A DNA stretch of 64,000 nt from contig NC_088775.1 of NCBI RefSeq assembly GCF_954871325.1, positions 56,583,561 to 56,647,560 of the forward strand, written 5' to 3'. The DNA is from Gordionus sp. m RMFG-2023 (lineage: Eukaryota > Nematomorpha > Gordioida > Chordodea > Parachordodidae). How positions within the stretch are numbered: the first letter of the stretch is position 1; each line of letters begins with the position of its first letter. This document shows, in pieces, positions 34,701 to 45,659 of this stretch. The notes beneath the pieces were generated by a model. It was not told where the DNA came from. It saw only the letters and a program-made list of their open reading frames with translations, and did not search any database. The position numbers and the translations under genes were made by a program.

Positions 34701-36744
34701 AATGTTAATAGTATTAATATAGGAAATTTTGACCTTAAAATATGTGTAAAGTGCTTGAATATTTTTTAATATATAGGCAAATTATTAGACAATAACGCGG
34801 TGAAGTAAAAAGGAAAGAGAACAAACTGATTGAACGAAATATAATCATGGGATGAAGATCGATGATTGTATGCAATGAAATTTTTATTACCAAAAAAAAA
34901 GAGCAAAAGAGGTGTTTTTTTAAAAAAAGAATTTATTGTGCCAATGGTTATAGATTATCAACTCGCAAAAAAAAGGAAATTTTGGAAAATATTATTTCAA
35001 GCTCAATAAAGACTACGGAGACAAATAGTTAACGTTGGGTAGGGGAGACCAGGGCTAGTCGGCGCAAGGGGCTTGTCGGTTCAAAGGATTTTATTTTAAA
35101 ACTAGTAACGATTAATAACTGAAATTTTGTTCTAAAATAGAATTCTATAATATCCATATTAGGGGATAAAAATAATTTATAATATTTAGCTATTTAAATT
35201 TTTATCTGTTATAACATGTTTTTGACATGAATTTCAGAAAATTTTCCCTTAATATTATTAAGCTGTATTAAAAAATTAAAAGTTTAAACATGACAAAATG
35301 CACAATATATGAAAGTAAAATATCTATTTTAATATCTGGGAAAGTTTCAGATTGATACATAATGCTTAAATATATGTTAAGATTATATTAGTAATATTAC
35401 CACCATTGAGGTTGATAGAATCGTGGCTAGTCGGCGCAATCAATCAATTAATGTTTATAATATTAATATGGTACGCCGATATATACGAAAAATTCAAAAC
35501 AGGAAAATATTTAGTAATAGTGATTTTGAAAAGCTTTTAGACTATATGAAAATAAGATCTCATCAAGAAAAATATTAACTATTACAGGTTAAAATATAAT
35601 GTTTTATAAATGTAATATAAAAATAATAATTATTATATAAATTTATTCATGTAATTTTTCATAATACATTTCAATTTTAATATAATAGCAGACCTAAATA
35701 AATATCTTGCAAATAAAATCTTTGTATATATATGTTAGCGGCAATGAGAAAATTCCGGCAATGTGAGGTAGTGGTAGGCAATGTAAATGTGAGATTTCGG
35801 CAATGTATACATTGCCTGGTTATTTTAGGCAATGTGTATTTTACAAATTTATTATTTATTTAAGATTATTATTATTATTTATTTAATATTAATTTATTTT
35901 TTGATATAATATTTTAATTTGTTATATTATCTTTTTAAATATATTTTTTGATTGATATTTTTTTTTAATATATTATAATTTGTTATATATTTTTTTACAT
36001 ATTTTTTTTGATAGATATTTTTTTTTTATATATTTTTTTTGATTGATATTTGTTTTTTAATATAATTTTTTTTATATATTTTTTTTAATATAATTACTTT
36101 TTTATATATTTATTTTTTACGTAGATTTTTTTTTTGTTTTTTGGTTTATATTATTTTTTAAATAAAACTTTAGAGGTAATATATAATATATATTTTTTTA
36201 AGTATATTGAAATAATATATTATAATTTGTTATATTATTTTTTACATATTTTTTTTGATTGATATATTTATTTTTTACGTATATTTTTTTTGATAGCTAA
36301 TTTTTTTTGTTTTTTGGTTTATATTATTTTTTAAATAAAACTTTAGAGGTAATATTTTAATTTGTTATATTATTTTATTTTTTTTGATTGATATTTTTTT
36401 TAAAATAATTTTTAGATAATATATTTTAATTTGTTATATTATTTTTTTATATATTTTTTGATTGATATTTTTATTATAATGGTTTTTTATGTATATATTT
36501 TTCACGTAAATTTTATCTTGATATATTTTTTGATAGCTAAATTTTTTTTAATTTTTTGTGTTATATTATTTTTTTAAATATATTTTTTGATTGATATTTT
36601 TTTTAAGATAATTTTTAGAAAATATATATTAATTTTTTATATTATTTTTATATATATTTTTTGACTGATATTTTTTATTATAATGGTTTTTTATGTATTT
36701 ATTTTTCACGTAAATTTTTATCTTTTGATTCCTAATTTTATAGG

Positions 36745-37640
36745 TAAAAGTGACAAAAGGTATAATCGTAATTTTTGAACTTTTTTAAGTTTTTAAAAGC
36801 AATTTTCAGTGAAGATGTATTATAGAAAAGTGACAATTGTCATAATTGTTATTTTTGAACATTTTTTAGTTTTTTTAAAGTAAATAGGTAAAAATATGTT
36901 TTGTAAAAATGTTAAATTAATATTTCAGTGAAGATGTATTATGGAAAAGTGACAATTGTCATAATCGTTATTTTTGAACATTTTTTAGTTTTTTTAAAGT
37001 AAATAGGTAAAAATATGTTTTGTAAAAATGTTAAATTAATATTTCAGTGAAGATGTATGGAAAAGTGACAATTGTCATAATCGTTATTTTTGAACTTTTT
37101 TGATTTTTTTTAAAGTAAATAGGTAAAAATATGTTTTGTAAAAATGTTAAATTAATATTTCAGTGAAGATGTACTATGGAAAAGTGACAATTGTCATAAT
37201 CGTTATTTTTGAACTTTTTTTAGTTTTTTTAAAGTAAATAGGTAAAAATATGTTTTGTAAAAATGTTAAATTAATATTTCAGTGAAGATGTACTATGGAA
37301 AAGTGACAATTGTCATAATCGTTATTTTTGAACTTTTTTGATTTTTTTTAAAGTAAATAGTTAAAATTATGTTTTGTAAAAATGTTAAATTAATATTTCA
37401 GTGAAGATGTACTATGGAAAAGTGACAATTGTCATAATGGTTATTTTTGAACTTTTTTGATTTTTTTTAAAGTAAATAGTTTAAATTAATTGTAAACATG
37501 TTAAATTAATATTTCAGTGAAGATGTACTATGGAAAAGTGACAATTGTCATAATCGTTATTTTTGAACATTTTTTAGTTTTTTTAAAGTAAATAGATAAA
37601 AATATGTTTAGTAAACGTGTTAAATTAAAATTTCAGTTTA
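36745..37640 (+). repeat. tandem array of ~117 bp units, left arm
   Basis: Seven units beginning CAGTGAAGATGTA and each containing AAAGTGACAATTGTCATAAT, that is, the perfect palindrome TGACAATTGTCA. Differences between units are single bases and short indels. Confidence 0.93.
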
Positions 37641-38696
37641 GATATGTTTTATATTATATAGACACTAACAGGAATATTAACATTAAAATTCCTAAATTCG
37701 CTATTATTTATATATTGAAAATTAAAGATGAATTATTTTCCTGTAAATCGTCAATGCCTTGATTTGATTAATCTCGAGATTTCAGCATGAATACATTAAT
37801 GACCTCAAATGATAAAAAATTTTACTATTACGATTACACCTTAATCTTCATAGCAGCCGGAAATGTTTTTTAACATAATTTATAATAGTAGACCGATGCA
37901 TAAATAAAATATTTTTAGGATTAATCTATTTTTTTCTAAAATATTAACTGCGAAATATTTAAATATAGAATCCTGCATTGGTTATTTGTATATCAACTAA
38001 CTATAATATCTTTGACTTATTTATTTCAATTCTGTGAGTAAATATATTTTAAATATTTATTCACTTTAGTGAACTATCTAAAATTACAATTTAGAGCTAT
38101 TGAGATGTGTATCTATCACTAAATACATTTTCATGAATATATTTATAAACGAAATAAATTTTAGCAATTAACTATGTTGCAATATAGCGTACATTAAATA
38201 CTATTAGCCCTTATATTTATTACTAAGATTATGCGTCAAACATTATAAGTTCATCTAAGATTTTTTCGAGAAATAAAGGCCTTTGAGTAACTTTTTTTAT
38301 ACTATATTTTATTGATAAATGCTAGGCTCTCTGTTTGAAGGCCTTTGGCCAGTTATTGTTTTAAATTTTCTTTAGGTTTATACTCTTTTTTTAAAAAAAA
38401 ATTTCTCACAAATTTTATAAGGTCGTTATTTTTAATATTTTTGTGACATAGTGGTATATTCTTAATTATTTTTAAATCAGACATATTTGGTAAAATGGGT
38501 GGGAATTTTTTACTTCCCCCCTTTCCCCAACTTTATACGCAACTTAATATTATGTTAAAATACATTTTTACGCCATATTATTAATGGATATCTGGTAGCA
38601 AGCCTTCCCTATAAGACTATATCTTCATAATAGAAAAAACAATATTTACAATACACATTTTTTATTACTATATAATTCAATATAAATATAAATGAA

Positions 38697-38854
38697 TCAT
38701 TTATTTTGACATAAATTATTTTTTGTATGACAATTTGAATTGCAGGACACATTAGATGCCTTGCATTTACATCTATTTGTCCTGCAATTTTGTTTGCATT
38801 TACAAACCACAATGTTTGCCGACGTTGATGCTTTATCTTCTTCATCAATGGCGC
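38697..38854 (-). pseudogene. cysteine-rich C-terminal exon of a KRBA2/Ginger2-like integrase
   Basis: Minus strand, after an acceptor TTTTATAG: acidic lead-in GAIDEEDKASTSANIV, then CKCKQNCRTNRCKCKAS and SCNSNCHTKNNLCQNK and a stop. The CxC-x3-C-x4-CxC-x6-C-x3-CH spacing matches the tail of KRBA2-like/Ginger2-type DDE integrase transposases, from memory of that family. Further minus-strand words upstream (LADKEMKLYEDQLGYFANLS near 39210, ARKHMVYSNELDND near 39100) could be earlier exons. It suggests what enzyme the foldback once carried; the catalytic core is absent. Confidence 0.6.
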
Positions 38855-40129
38855 CTATAAAATTAAAATATTATAAACATTTTATCATAAAAATTTTTAA
38901 AAAATGTTATTATAATAATCGCCCTGGATGTATTTACATTTTTTATATAAGTTATAATTAATCAATATAGAAAGTATAATAATTTGATTGGCGGAAATTG
39001 TATTTAAAGATTGGACCAATTGGATAACCTAAAAAATCATTTTTATGAAATTTTATATATTTTTCTAAATACCGTCATTATCCAATTCATTCGAGTATAC
39101 CATGTGTTTACGAGCGCTTTCTATAAAATAATATTTATTATTTTGCAAAATATTGAATATATAAACCGGATAAATTGGCAAAATAGCCTAGTTGATCCTC
39201 ATAGAGTTTCATCTCTTTATCAGCCAAATTATCTATAAATTAGACAAATTATTTTTCTAAATAAGGTATTATGAAAACCTGAAGCATTGTATAAAAATAA
39301 TTAAGAATATACCACTATGTCACAAAAATTTTAAAAATAACGACCTTATAAAATTTGTGAGAAATTTTTTTTTAAAAAAAGAGTATAAACCTAAAGAAAA
39401 TTTAAAACAATAACTGGCCAAAGGCCTTCAAACAAAAAGCCTAGCATTTATCAATAAAATATAGTATAAAAAAAGTTACTCAAAGGCCTTTATTTCTCGA
39501 AAAAATCTTAGATGAACTTATAATGTTTGACGCATAATCTTAGTAATAAATATAAGGGCTAATAGTATTTAATGTACGCTATATTGCAACATAGTTAATT
39601 GCTAAAATTTATTTCGTTTATAAATATATTCATGAAAATGTATTTAGTGATAGATATACATCTCAATAGCTCTAACTTGTAATTTTAGATAGTTCACTAA
39701 AGTGAATAAATCTTTAAAATATATTTACTCACAGAATTGAAATAAATAAGTCAAAGATATTATAGTTAGTTGATATACAAATAACCGATGCAGGATTCTA
39801 TATTTAAATATTTCGCAGTTAATATTTTAGAAAAAAATAGATTAATCCTAAAAATATTTTATTTATACATCGGTCTACTATTATAAATTATGTTAAAAAA
39901 CATTTCCGGCTGCTATGAAGATTAAGGTGTAATCGTAATAGTAAAATTTTTTATCATTTGAGGTCATTAATGTATTCATGCTGAAATCTCGAGATTAATC
40001 AAATCAAGGCATTGACGATTTACAGGAAAATAATTCATCTTTAATTTTCAATATATAAATAATAGCGAATTTAGGAATTTTAATGTTAATATTCCTGTTA
40101 GTGTCTATATAATATAAAACATATCTAAA

Positions 40130-41395
40130 CTGAAATTTTAATTAACACGTTTACTAAACATATTTTTATCTATTTACTTTAAAAAAACTAAAAAATGTTA
40201 AAAATAACGATTATGACAATTGTCACTTTTCCATAGTACATCTTCACTGAAATATTAATTTAACATTTTTACAAAACATAATTTTAACTATTTACTTTAA
40301 AAAAAATCAAAGAAGTTCAAAAATAACCATTATGACAATTGTCACTTTTCCATAGTACATCTTCACTGAAATATTAATTTAACATGTTTACAAATAATTT
40401 TAACTATTTACTTTAAAAAAAATCAAAAAAGTTCAAAAATAACCATTTTGACAATTGTCAATTTTCCATATTACATCTTCACTGAAATATTAATTTAACA
40501 TGTTTACAAAACATAATTTTAACTATTTACTTTAAAAAAAATCAAAAAAGTTCAAAAATAACGATTATGACAATTGTCACTTTTCCATAGTACATCTTCA
40601 CTGAAATATTAATTTAACATTTTTACAAAACATAATTTTAACTATTTACTTTAAAAAAAATCAAAAAAGTTCAAAAATAACGATTATGACAATTGTCACT
40701 TTTCCATAGTACATCTTCACTGAAATATTAATTTAACATTTTTACAAAACATATTTTTACCTATTTACTTTAAAAAAACTAAAAAATGTTCAAAAATAAC
40801 GATTATGACAATTGTCACTTTTCCATAGTACATCTTCACTGAAATATTAATTTAACATTTTTACAAAACATATTTTTACCTATTTACTTTAAAAAAAATC
40901 AAAAAAGTTCAAAAATAACGATTATGACAATTATCACTTTTCCATAGTACATCTTCACTGAAATATTAATTTAATATTTTTACAAAACATAATTTTAACT
41001 ATTTACTTTAAAAAAAATCAAAAAAGTTCAAAAATAACGATTATGACAATTGTCACTTTTCCATAGTACATCTTCACTTAAATATTAATTTAAGTTTTTT
41101 ACAAAACATATTTTTACCTATTTACTTTAAAAAAACTAAAAAATGTTCAAAATAACGATTATGACAATTGTCACTTTTCCATAGTACATCTTCACTGAAA
41201 TATTAATTTAACATTTTTACAAAACATATTTTTACCTATTTACTTTAAAAAAACTAAAAAATGTTCAAAAATAACGATTATGACAATTGTCACTTTTCTA
41301 TAATACATCTTCACTGAAAATTGCTTTTAAAAACTTAAAAAAGTTCAAAAATTACGATTATACCTTTTGTCACTTTTACTTATAAAATTAGGAAT
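40130..41395 (-). repeat. tandem array of ~117 bp units, right arm
   Basis: Ten inverted copies of the same unit (TACATCTTCACTG on the plus strand, each with TGACAATTGTCA or a one-base variant), three more than in the left arm. Confidence 0.93.
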
Positions 41396-42049
41396 CAAAA
41401 GATATAAAATAGAAAAAATTACGTTAAAAATAAATTATATAAAAATCATTTAAAAAAAATATCAATCAAAAAATATATTTAAAAAAATTATGACAAATTA
41501 AAATATCTTATCTTTAAAAAAAAATATCAATCAAAAAATATATTTAAATAAATAATAATAACACAAATAAAAAAAAATTTAGCTATCAAAAAAAAATTTA
41601 CGTGAAAAATAAATACATAAAAAAACCATTATATTAAAAAATATCAATCAAAAAATATATAAAAAATTAATATAACAAATTAAAATATATTATAATATAT
41701 TTCAATATATTTAAAAAAAAATATCAATCAAATAATATATTTTAAAAAACATATTAATATATCTAAAAAAATAATATAAATTATCAAATAAAATTTTAAT
41801 CTTAAAAAAATTATTAATAATAAAAACAAAATTATTAATAATATAATATTACAAAAATAACACATTGCCTAAAATAACCAGGCAATGTTCACATTGCCGG
41901 GGTATTTCGGCAATCATTTACATTGCCTACCACTACCTCACATTGCCGAAAAAATTTTCACATTGCCGGAATTTTCACATTGCCGCTAACATATATATAT
42001 TGTGATAATTAAATATATATTGTCATAGATATATTGCATATATAAATTT

Positions 42050-42285
42050 TGGCCTGATAATAAGATCAATTATTTAATATAAATTATGACAGTATAATAT
42101 GATTCAAATTAATACATCTTATTGGATATGAACATTTTAGTAAATAGCTTGATAATAAGATCAATTTTTTAATATAAATTATGTGAAGCAAACAAATATT
42201 TATATATATTAATTATAATTAACAGTATAATATGATTCAAATTAATACATCTTATTGGATATGAACATTTTAGTTTTCAGGATAT
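42050..42285 (+). repeat. tandem duplication in the pogo intron
   Basis: GATAATAAGATCAATTTTTT and AGTATAATATGATTCAAATT, then CATCTTATTGGATATGAACA, occur twice about 110 bp apart. Confidence 0.8.
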
Positions 42286-42353
42286 TCAAATGATGTTATA
42301 TATTTAAATATACAATTAGATAAATTTTGAGTAAATTTATTATATATTTTATT

Positions 42354-43942
42354 AGGTATACCTGCAACAAATTTTTTAAGATATTACAAAAAATACAAAC
42401 TGGTTGGCACTATGCCCAAGATAGGCCAAGATAATAAACAAAAATTTTTTGATGATGATGAAGAAAATAAAATTGTTGAATATCTAATTGCATGTAGTAA
42501 AACCTTTTATGGTTTATCCGTTAAAAAGGTATTTAAAAAATTATACTAAAATTATTTATTTTATATTTAGATAAAAATTCAAGCATATTATCATGCTATT
42601 CAATAACAAAAAAATACCAAAATCGTGAAGAATGGTTTTCTTCATTTATGAGAAGAAATCCAAGATTATCTCTAAGATCTCCGGAAGCTACAAGTTTAGC
42701 TCGAGCGGCTGGTTTTAATCAAGAGGCTGTTCTATATTTTTTTAATCTTTATAAGGGAAAACTAGATAAAGAAGAATTAAGACCTATGTCAATTTACAAT
42801 ATGGACGAAACAGGATTGACAACTGTGCAAAATCCATCAAAAATTGTTGCGCAGAAGGGTCAGAAACAAGTCGGATCCATCACTTCCGCAGAGCGAGGCA
42901 CTCTAGTAACAATGGCGCTGGTAACGCTTTAGGGAATTATATTCCCCCGATGTTTATTTTTCCGCGTAAAAAATATTATAATCATTTTGGAGACGGTCCT
43001 CAGGGATGTATTGGCGCATCCAACGGATCGGGTTGGATGCAAGAGGAGGAATTTATTATGTTTTTAAGTCACATTGTTTCTCATACAAGATGTAGCCAAA
43101 AATTTAAAATTTTACTAATTTTGGATAATCATATATCCCACCAATCATATAATGCGATTCAATATTGTATAGATAATGGTATAATACTTTTATCTCTTCC
43201 TCCACACTGTACTCATAAATTGCAACCCTTCGACAGGACAGTCTATGGGCCTTTAAAAAAATTTTATAATAATGGGATAGATTCATAATTGCGAAATCAT
43301 CGTGGAATCTCTTTTTCTCTTTATGATATTCCCTCTATTGTAAAGGATATTTTACCTTTAGCAGCCTCTTCAAAAAATATTCAAAAGGGATTTGAATCTT
43401 GTGGAATATATCCCTACAATGAAAATATTTTTCGGGAGGAGGATTTTATTCCTTCATCAAATGATGAAAGATCGTTTATATTAAGAGAAAGTTCAGGACA
43501 TCCGCCTTCAAATTCGTCAATTAAGTTAATTCCTAGCTCTTCTACTAATTCTCTTCCCAACACTTTTTCTTCTATTCCTAGCCCCTCTACTAACATCTCA
43601 ATTAAGGATACTATCCCTTCAAACAATACTCTCCCAGGTCCGTCATTTACTCCGATATCAATCTCATCTGGTAATTCGCAAACTAAAGGATCAAGGAAAA
43701 AAAAGGCTGAGATCTTTACCTCATCCCCATTCAAGAGGGAACTTTTATTAAAAGAAAAGAATAAAAAATCAAAAAAAAATATTGTTAAAAAATTAATAAA
43801 AGATGTGTGTATTATATGTAAACAAGATTATAAAAATTTTCATAATTTTGAGGATTGGTTTCAATGTCGAGTATGTAAAGGTTGGGCGCATGGGTCATGT
43901 GCCAAAAAAGATTGTTATTTTATATGTTATAATTGTAAATAG
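42354..43942 (+). pseudogene. pogo-like DDD transposase with C-terminal zinc finger (copy 2)
   Basis: Exon 2 (IPATNFLRYYKKYKLVGTM ... FYGLSVKK, donor GTATTT) is the helix-turn-helix part. The main exon: RNPRLSLRSPEATSLARAAG, YNMDETGLTTVQ (first Asp), WMQEEEFIMFLSHIV, LLILDNHISHQSY (second Asp), HKLQPFDRTVYGPLKKFYN (third Asp), DILPLAASSKNIQKGFESCG, a Ser/Pro/Thr-rich linker, and a PHD/RING-like finger (VCIICKQDY, FQCRVCKGWAHGSC, CYNC). Breaks: a frameshift near 42920-42950, a stop at 43286, and one in exon 1. It encodes the enzyme for its own movement at TA sites. Confidence 0.92.
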
Positions 43943-44811
43943 AATATTATACAAATAAAGCATCGTAGTTATATATTAAAATATGAAAAAAAAAATTTTT
44001 GCCTCATAAGAAGCCTAATAAACCACTTGATTCGACTAGCCCCATCGATGATCCGACTAGCCACGGGTTTGGGTCTACTCGGTTCAAAAAATGACTTTTA
44101 CTAAATCTTTTTTAGAGAAAAAACTATTAAATATTTAAAAAATGTAACAGTATATATTTATAGGTAGATGTTTAAGGTATTGATTAGTATTTTGTAGGAT
44201 CTTATACGATCATTATTTTCGGAGCTATGATGATTTTGACAAAAATTGTGCCGACTAGCCCTGGTCTCCCCTACACATAACTAAAATTCGTTCAAACTCG
44301 TTGAGGATTACGGAGACAAATCATTAAAGTTGGTTCAAGATAACTAATATTCGATCATAAACTATGCAGCCAATTCCTACTTCAGCGAAACTATTGGAAG
44401 GAACCCACTATACAATCAAAGATATGGGAAGGAAGATAAATCCATGTGGTTCTTGTGAAATATTATGGAATTCTATATTATTCAGAATAAGGAATCGAAT
44501 GTGGTAAGTTAAATAAAAAAATGTATATTCTCGAAAATTATGAATCATATTTGATGGTTAATTGATAATAAAATAATGGAATTAATGATAATTAGTAATA
44601 GACTCAATATAAAACTGAATATTTGACACGATTGAGAGAACCCATGATGAAGATTTCTAAAAGTATGCATATTCTAAAATCACAACGGGGCCAACAATAT
44701 GGGGGTCTAATGAGCTCATTTATGAAGGGCCTTTCATATTATTATTTAAAATTATTTTGTTTAATATTTATCAAATTTATAAATAGTCGCCTGATTTTAT
44801 ATATCTAGAGT

Positions 44812-44922
44812 TGTGTTGGTTAATCGTTAGAGTTATAAAATGGCGTTGTACTACTGGTAGAGTTTTTTATAGTATATAATTTTCACAATAACGGTTAATT
44901 TTTTTATAGTGTATAATTATCA
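44812..44922 (+). repeat. right LTR
   Basis: Same 110-bp sequence and the same internal duplication as the left LTR, in the same orientation. Confidence 0.8.
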
Positions 44923-45429
44923 TAGTCATTATCTGAAAATCTCTGTAATTTGAATTTATAACAAGATTCCTCAAATTTTTACCCATTCTCCTTAATAAGA
45001 CGATTATATTAATTTCAGGGAGTTATAGAAAGATTTTAATCTTATTATAACTAGTTTAATCAGATATCAAATTTTTTCCTTAAAAATGGCTGTACAGTAT
45101 GGAGGATGTCCATGTTTATTCTACAATTGAGGTTAAAATATCTGAGTTGGGACACAATTTACACTTATAAAGTATAAACGTTGTGCCCTTAATTTTTTTT
45201 ATTAGTGTAAAAAATGTTTCATATTGGAGCCAATGCATGCCTTACTCATTTTCATCAGAAGAAAATGTACAATTGACATACTATTCTTTATAAAATAAAT
45301 TATAATATTAATAAGAATAAGAATAAGAATATAAATTTACATACATTGATTAATTCAATATTAGTTAGATTAATAATCTTGACTGAAAATTTAACAAAGA
45401 AAATTTAAAATAAAAATGAGGAAATTTGG
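44923..45429. other. AT-rich intron, nothing recognised
   Basis: No repeat end, coding match or tandem array noted between the right LTR and the hAT A end fragment. Confidence 0.5.
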
Positions 45430-45583
45430 TGGATGATGTGAATTAATAACTCGACAAAAATAAATAAAAGTATTTTTATAATATAATAAAATATGTTCAA
45501 AAAAAGAAAAGCGTTACCGTTACCTCTAATAGAAGGTAACGAATGGCGTTGTTACCTTTTTTGACGTTACTTTACAGCACTAG
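45430..45583 (-). mobile_element. solo left end of hAT A
   Basis: Complement reads CTAGTGCTGTAAAGTAACGT, then GGTAACGAATGGCG-type motifs and ATATTTTATTATATTATAAA, colinear with 9211-9416. Continues past the point where piggyBac 1 sits in the other copy, so it shows the uninterrupted sequence there. No right end. Confidence 0.82.
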
Positions 45584-45648
45584 TAAAATCATTAAATCAA
45601 TTTATTTCTTTACAGCACTAGTAAAATCATTAAATCAACTTATTTCTT
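45572..45648 (+). repeat. ~39 bp direct duplication spanning the hAT A end
   Basis: TTACAGCACTAGTAAAATCA and the following ~19 bases occur twice in tandem, covering the last bases of the hAT end plus its flank. Confidence 0.85.
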
Positions 45649-45659
45649 TCCAGCTATAA

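Larger units (their letters stand above)
35734..41990. mobile_element. giant foldback element (6.26 kb palindrome)
   Basis: Arms 35734-38473 and 39288-41990 are inverted copies about 2.7 kb long around an 814-bp loop. Outer ends GTTAGCGGCAATG and CATTGCCGCTAAC, each followed inward by several GGCAATGTGAGGTAGTGG and TAGGCAATGTAAATG words. Flanked by ATATATAT on both sides (35726-35733, 41991-41998), a possible 8-bp duplication in low-complexity DNA. From outside in, each arm has the GGCAATG block, ~0.9 kb of T-rich (left) or A-rich (right) sequence, a tandem array, and ~0.85 kb of unique sequence nearly identical between arms. The loop carries part of a transposase exon. Confidence 0.93.
35042..44271 (+). 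mobile_element. pogo/Tigger-like transposon, copy 2, nearly complete, split by the foldback
   Basis: Terminal inverted repeats GGGGAGACCAGGGCTAGTCG and CGACTAGCCCTGGTCTCCCC with TA on both sides (35040-35041, 44272-44273). Without the foldback it is about 3.0 kb. Exon 1 starts MVRRYIRKIQNRKIFS (35469); exon 2 is about 42354-42528; the large exon follows. Both sides of the element contain ACGGAGACAAATAGTTAACG-like sequence belonging to the LTR element. Confidence 0.93.
31726..44922 (+). mobile_element. short-LTR retroelement fossil, non-coding, holding nested insertions
   Basis: Two direct repeats of about 110 bp, both TG...CA, bound the unit. A primer-binding-site-like TGGTGCCGTGACCG follows the left LTR after three bases; such sites occur in BEL/Pao and Gypsy-like elements. 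Removing the hAT and pogo/foldback insertions leaves about 2.6 kb with no recognisable gag or pol, so it resembles a TRIM/LARD-type derivative. The LTRs differ at roughly 3% of positions plus a small indel, so it is moderately young for this window, and the nested insertions are younger still. Broken. No clear target duplication. Confidence 0.75.

Noticed and set aside
36745-37640. CRISPR-like array
   Set aside because: Units are ~117 bp with no short-repeat/unique-spacer structure, lie inside a eukaryotic transposon and recur inverted in the other arm.
38740-39238. Plus-strand frames in the foldback loop
   Set aside because: The cysteine-rich exon with a splice acceptor on the minus strand explains this DNA better.
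43414-43734. 106-codon minus-strand frame
   Set aside because: Antisense of the Ser/Pro-rich linker of the pogo transposase.
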